Shown: piece after piece, positions 62,275 to 64,000 of the stretch
How the letters are laid out: each line of letters opens with the position of its first letter
Position numbering within the stretch: position 1 is the first letter of the stretch
Assembly: GCA_016709005.1 (NCBI GenBank)
Contig: JADJEU010000007.1
Span: 62,001 to 126,000 of the forward strand
Origin: Crocinitomicaceae bacterium
Lineage (GTDB): Bacteria > Bacteroidota > Bacteroidia > Flavobacteriales_D > Crocinitomicaceae
Reading direction: 5' to 3'
Length of the DNA stretch: 64,000 bases
Position numbers and translations under genes: made by a program
The notes under the pieces: generated by a model
The model's input: the letters and a program-made list of their open reading frames with translations, nothing else
Databases searched by the model: none
Told to the model about the DNA's origin: nothing

Positions 62275-62958
62275 TCAACCGTGTTTTGATTCAGGCTTGC
62301 TTTTGAACATTACTTTATAAAGCTCCCCTACGAGAATACTAATGCCAAATGTATAGTATGGACCGTTAAATGCTTTTCTCAAGTTTTTTTCTGTGTTAAA
62401 CGTGAAACGAAAGCCGGTTCCAATACGCGGCGCTAACCAGGTCAATAGGTAGTATTTTGCGTTAATACCTGTGTTCAAGAGAGAAAATGATGTCGCCAGA
62501 TATTTGTAAAATATTCCATCAGCACCTTCTACAAAACCATTTAATCCACCTCCGCCGAGGTATATTGGAATTGAGATCTCCCAGCGTTTCGTTTTATAAA
62601 ATACGCGTTCGTAAAAGAAGGCTGAATAGTTGAGTTTAAATTTTACTTGCGAAGTGTCTGTGGAGTATGGGGACTCCACGAGCAGGTCTGTAAAGATCAA
62701 GTCTTTCTTCAGTCCGTAAAATCCAAACCCAAAGCGATGCACACCTTTGTATTCAATACCAAATCGCAAGCCATTGAATTTTACTGGGGCCCCGGAATAG
62801 AAGGACCTGTATGCGTCGAATCCTATAATTGGCCGCCATTTTTTTGTTCCATATTGTTTAGGAAAGAATACGCGAGAGGTGTCTTGATTTTGTGAGTAGA
62901 TTGGCTGATTGTACAGGTGAAAAAGACCCCAAAATAATATCGCAAAACAGGACCGCAT
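62275..62958 (-). CDS. Outer-membrane-type protein of unknown function
   Basis: 227 residues from the ATG at 62958; the signal peptide is MRSCFAILFWGLFHLYNQPI, then YSQ. The mature part has many alternating aromatic strands (YRSFYSGAPVKFNGLRFGIE, GFGFYGLKKDLIFT, SIPIYLGGGGLNGFVEGADG, APRIGTGFRFTFNTEK) and reads as a small beta-barrel. Its ATG overlaps the topB stop codon by one base (TGATG), so translation is coupled to topB, an unusual partner. Function is unknown. Confidence 0.7.
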   Translation of the reverse strand: MRSCFAILFWGLFHLYNQPIYSQNQDTSRVFFPKQYGTKKWRPIIGFDAYRSFYSGAPVKFNGLRFGIEYKGVHRFGFGFYGLKKDLIFTDLLVESPYSTDTSQVKFKLNYSAFFYERVFYKTKRWEISIPIYLGGGGLNGFVEGADGIFYKYLATSFSLLNTGINAKYYLLTWLAPRIGTGFRFTFNTEKNLRKAFNGPYYTFGISILVGELYKVMFKSKPESKHG

Positions 62959-64000
62959 CAAGTCAATGAAAACACAACTTTATAGTCGGTGTTAAACAAC
63001 AATCTTCCATCAGCTTTTGCTTTGGTGTTAGGGTTTTCGAAGCCCTTAATCATGCTCGTTTTTTTCTTTTCAAGTAAGTCTGAAATTTGTTTGTCAGTGA
63101 GTTTTTTGCCCAAATAAATAAACGGAATCACAAGACCACACCCATCTTTGAATCTTGAACAGCCATAGCCAGATTTTCCTTTGATTAATTTACCAGAATT
63201 GCATTTTGGGCAAGATTTTCCTTCAATTATTATTGGCTCTGCTTTTTTAGGTTCTGCTTTTTTTGTTTCACGTGTAGTCTTGGTATTGTCTTCATTTTTT
63301 ACAATGACTTCAGGAGCTAATTCTATTTTTTTACCGTGAATATTAATTACGTCATTGGTTAAGTTTACAACCATTTCCACAAGTTCGGTTTTAAACGTAG
63401 CAACATCATATTCACCTCGCTCAATCAGCCTAAGTTTATGCTCCCATTGTCCTGTAAGCTCAGCTGATTTTAGAAGGTCTGATTGAATCATGTCGATTAA
63501 ACCTATACCGGTTACAGTAGCATGAATGTTTTTCTTTTTTTTAACGATGTATTGGCGCCTGAATAAGGTCTCAATAATGTTTGCCCGGGTGGAAGGCCGT
63601 CCAATACCGTTTTCCTTCAACAGATCTCTTAATTCATCGTTGTCGACTGTTTTTCCTGCAGTCTCCATTGCGCGCAGAAGAGTTGCTTCGGTATAGAATT
63701 TTGGAGGGCGTGTTTCTTTTTCCTGTATTTCTGGGTGGTGAGGCCCCGTCTCACCTTTTTCAAAAGAAGGCATCAAGCTATCGCTTTCTGTTTCACCATC
63801 TGAAGCATCGTCCTTGTCTTCGCCAATATCCTCGGGTTTTTTTGGCTCAGCCGCTACACGTTTTTGTTCAGCGTCTTCTTGTTCATAAACAACGCGCCAG
63901 CCAGGCTCAATGATTTGTTTGCCGGTAGCCTTGAAATCAATATCTTCTGAATTGCCTAATACGGTCGTATTCGATACAGTACAATCTGGATGAAAAACAG
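62958..64000 (-). CDS. topB: DNA topoisomerase III, 3' part (cut by window edge)
   Basis: 346 C-terminal residues; the frame is open to the last base of the window, so the gene continues beyond it. FKATGKQIIEPGWRVVYEQ near the cut, KFYTEATLLRAMETAGKTVD, GIGRPSTRANIIETLFRRQY and GKSCPKCNSGKLIKGKSGY are typical of the type IA topoisomerase TopB. They include the GIGRPSTRA-type segment and a C-terminal zinc ribbon (CPKC...C...C). A Lys/Glu-rich linker (about 100 residues from the cut and again before the ribbon) is unusual but seen in Bacteroidota. It relaxes and decatenates DNA. The catalytic Tyr lies outside the window. Confidence 0.9.
   Translation of the reverse strand, partial: VFHPDCTVSNTTVLGNSEDIDFKATGKQIIEPGWRVVYEQEDAEQKRVAAEPKKPEDIGEDKDDASDGETESDSLMPSFEKGETGPHHPEIQEKETRPPKFYTEATLLRAMETAGKTVDNDELRDLLKENGIGRPSTRANIIETLFRRQYIVKKKKNIHATVTGIGLIDMIQSDLLKSAELTGQWEHKLRLIERGEYDVATFKTELVEMVVNLTNDVINIHGKKIELAPEVIVKNEDNTKTTRETKKAEPKKAEPIIIEGKSCPKCNSGKLIKGKSGYGCSRFKDGCGLVIPFIYLGKKLTDKQISDLLEKKKTSMIKGFENPNTKAKADGRLLFNTDYKVVFSLT

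Noticed and set aside
62220..62275. Possible replication origin near the mnmG region, with TTATCAACC and TTATCAGCA boxes
   Set aside because: The boxes match the DnaA consensus poorly, are few, and no dnaA, dnaN or AT-rich unwinding element accompanies them.
62399..62410. ACGTGAAAC half site
   Set aside because: Half of a parS palindrome only, expected by chance at this length.
63260..63275. parS-like half site TGTTTCACGTGTAGTC inside topB
   Set aside because: Only the first 11 bases fit the palindrome; the right half is lost and it lies in a coding region.

Overview
The window reads as a chromosomal segment of a Bacteroidota bacterium, most likely order Flavobacteriales and possibly close to Fluviicola/Crocinitomicaceae. 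Base composition is moderately AT-rich. Several genes are preceded by the Bacteroidota-type -7 box TAnnTTTG. Several secreted proteins end in type IX secretion (T9SS) sorting domains, one protein carries a gliding-motility-associated (CHU_C) C-terminus, and there are a DUF4175-type protein, HisKA_2/LytTR signalling and many lipoproteins. The placement is inferred from gene content, not from a marker-gene phylogeny. I see no phage, insertion sequence, CRISPR array or plasmid gene; the window is core chromosome with lineage-specific surface proteins between housekeeping genes.

Layout. 0-9.2 kb: a T9SS-sorted protein and an M23 peptidase lipoprotein, then isoleucyl-tRNA synthetase, then a large Ca-binding-type (TSP3) repeat surface protein. 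9.3-9.6 kb: an intact tRNA-Leu(CAG) flanked by two broken tRNA-Leu pieces, each interrupted by a different palindromic repeat. 9.8-14.6 kb: a translationally coupled pair of large secreted proteins of unknown function. 14.6-25.7 kb: small lipoproteins, tadA, aspS, a TPR-SpoIIE phosphatase, two genes with apparent frameshifts, a GT39-type membrane glycosyltransferase and an SCO1/SenC protein. 26-32.2 kb: an operon of a MORN-repeat protein, a multi-PAS membrane histidine kinase and a LytTR response regulator. 32.7-43 kb: rpiB, a thioredoxin-like protein, an ECF sigma factor coupled to a membrane protein with PKD and CHU_C domains, a CapA-like phosphatase, a CotH-like surface protein, lemA and an M48 protease. 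43-54 kb: a di-haem peroxidase, lipB, a beta-lactamase-fold hydrolase, a PolB-type exonuclease, a gamma carbonic anhydrase, lysS, a phosphosugar isomerase, tRNA-Cys, folB and gltX. 55-64 kb: a DUF4175 protein, an anti-sigma-type ATPase, ybeY, two perfect parS palindromes, mnmG, a methyltransferase and the 3' part of topB.

How it fits together. Much of the window serves translation: four aminoacyl-tRNA synthetases, two tRNAs, and the RNA-processing or modification enzymes TadA, YbeY and MnmG. A second theme is the cell surface, served by T9SS cargo, lipoproteins, the CotH-like protein, and two signalling loci that probably sense envelope state. The two parS copies in front of mnmG suggest this part of the chromosome lies in the ParB-loaded, origin-proximal domain. 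The strongest candidates for further work are that parS pair, the repeat-invaded tRNA-Leu cluster, the sigma/CHU_C pair and the 952/671-residue secreted pair.
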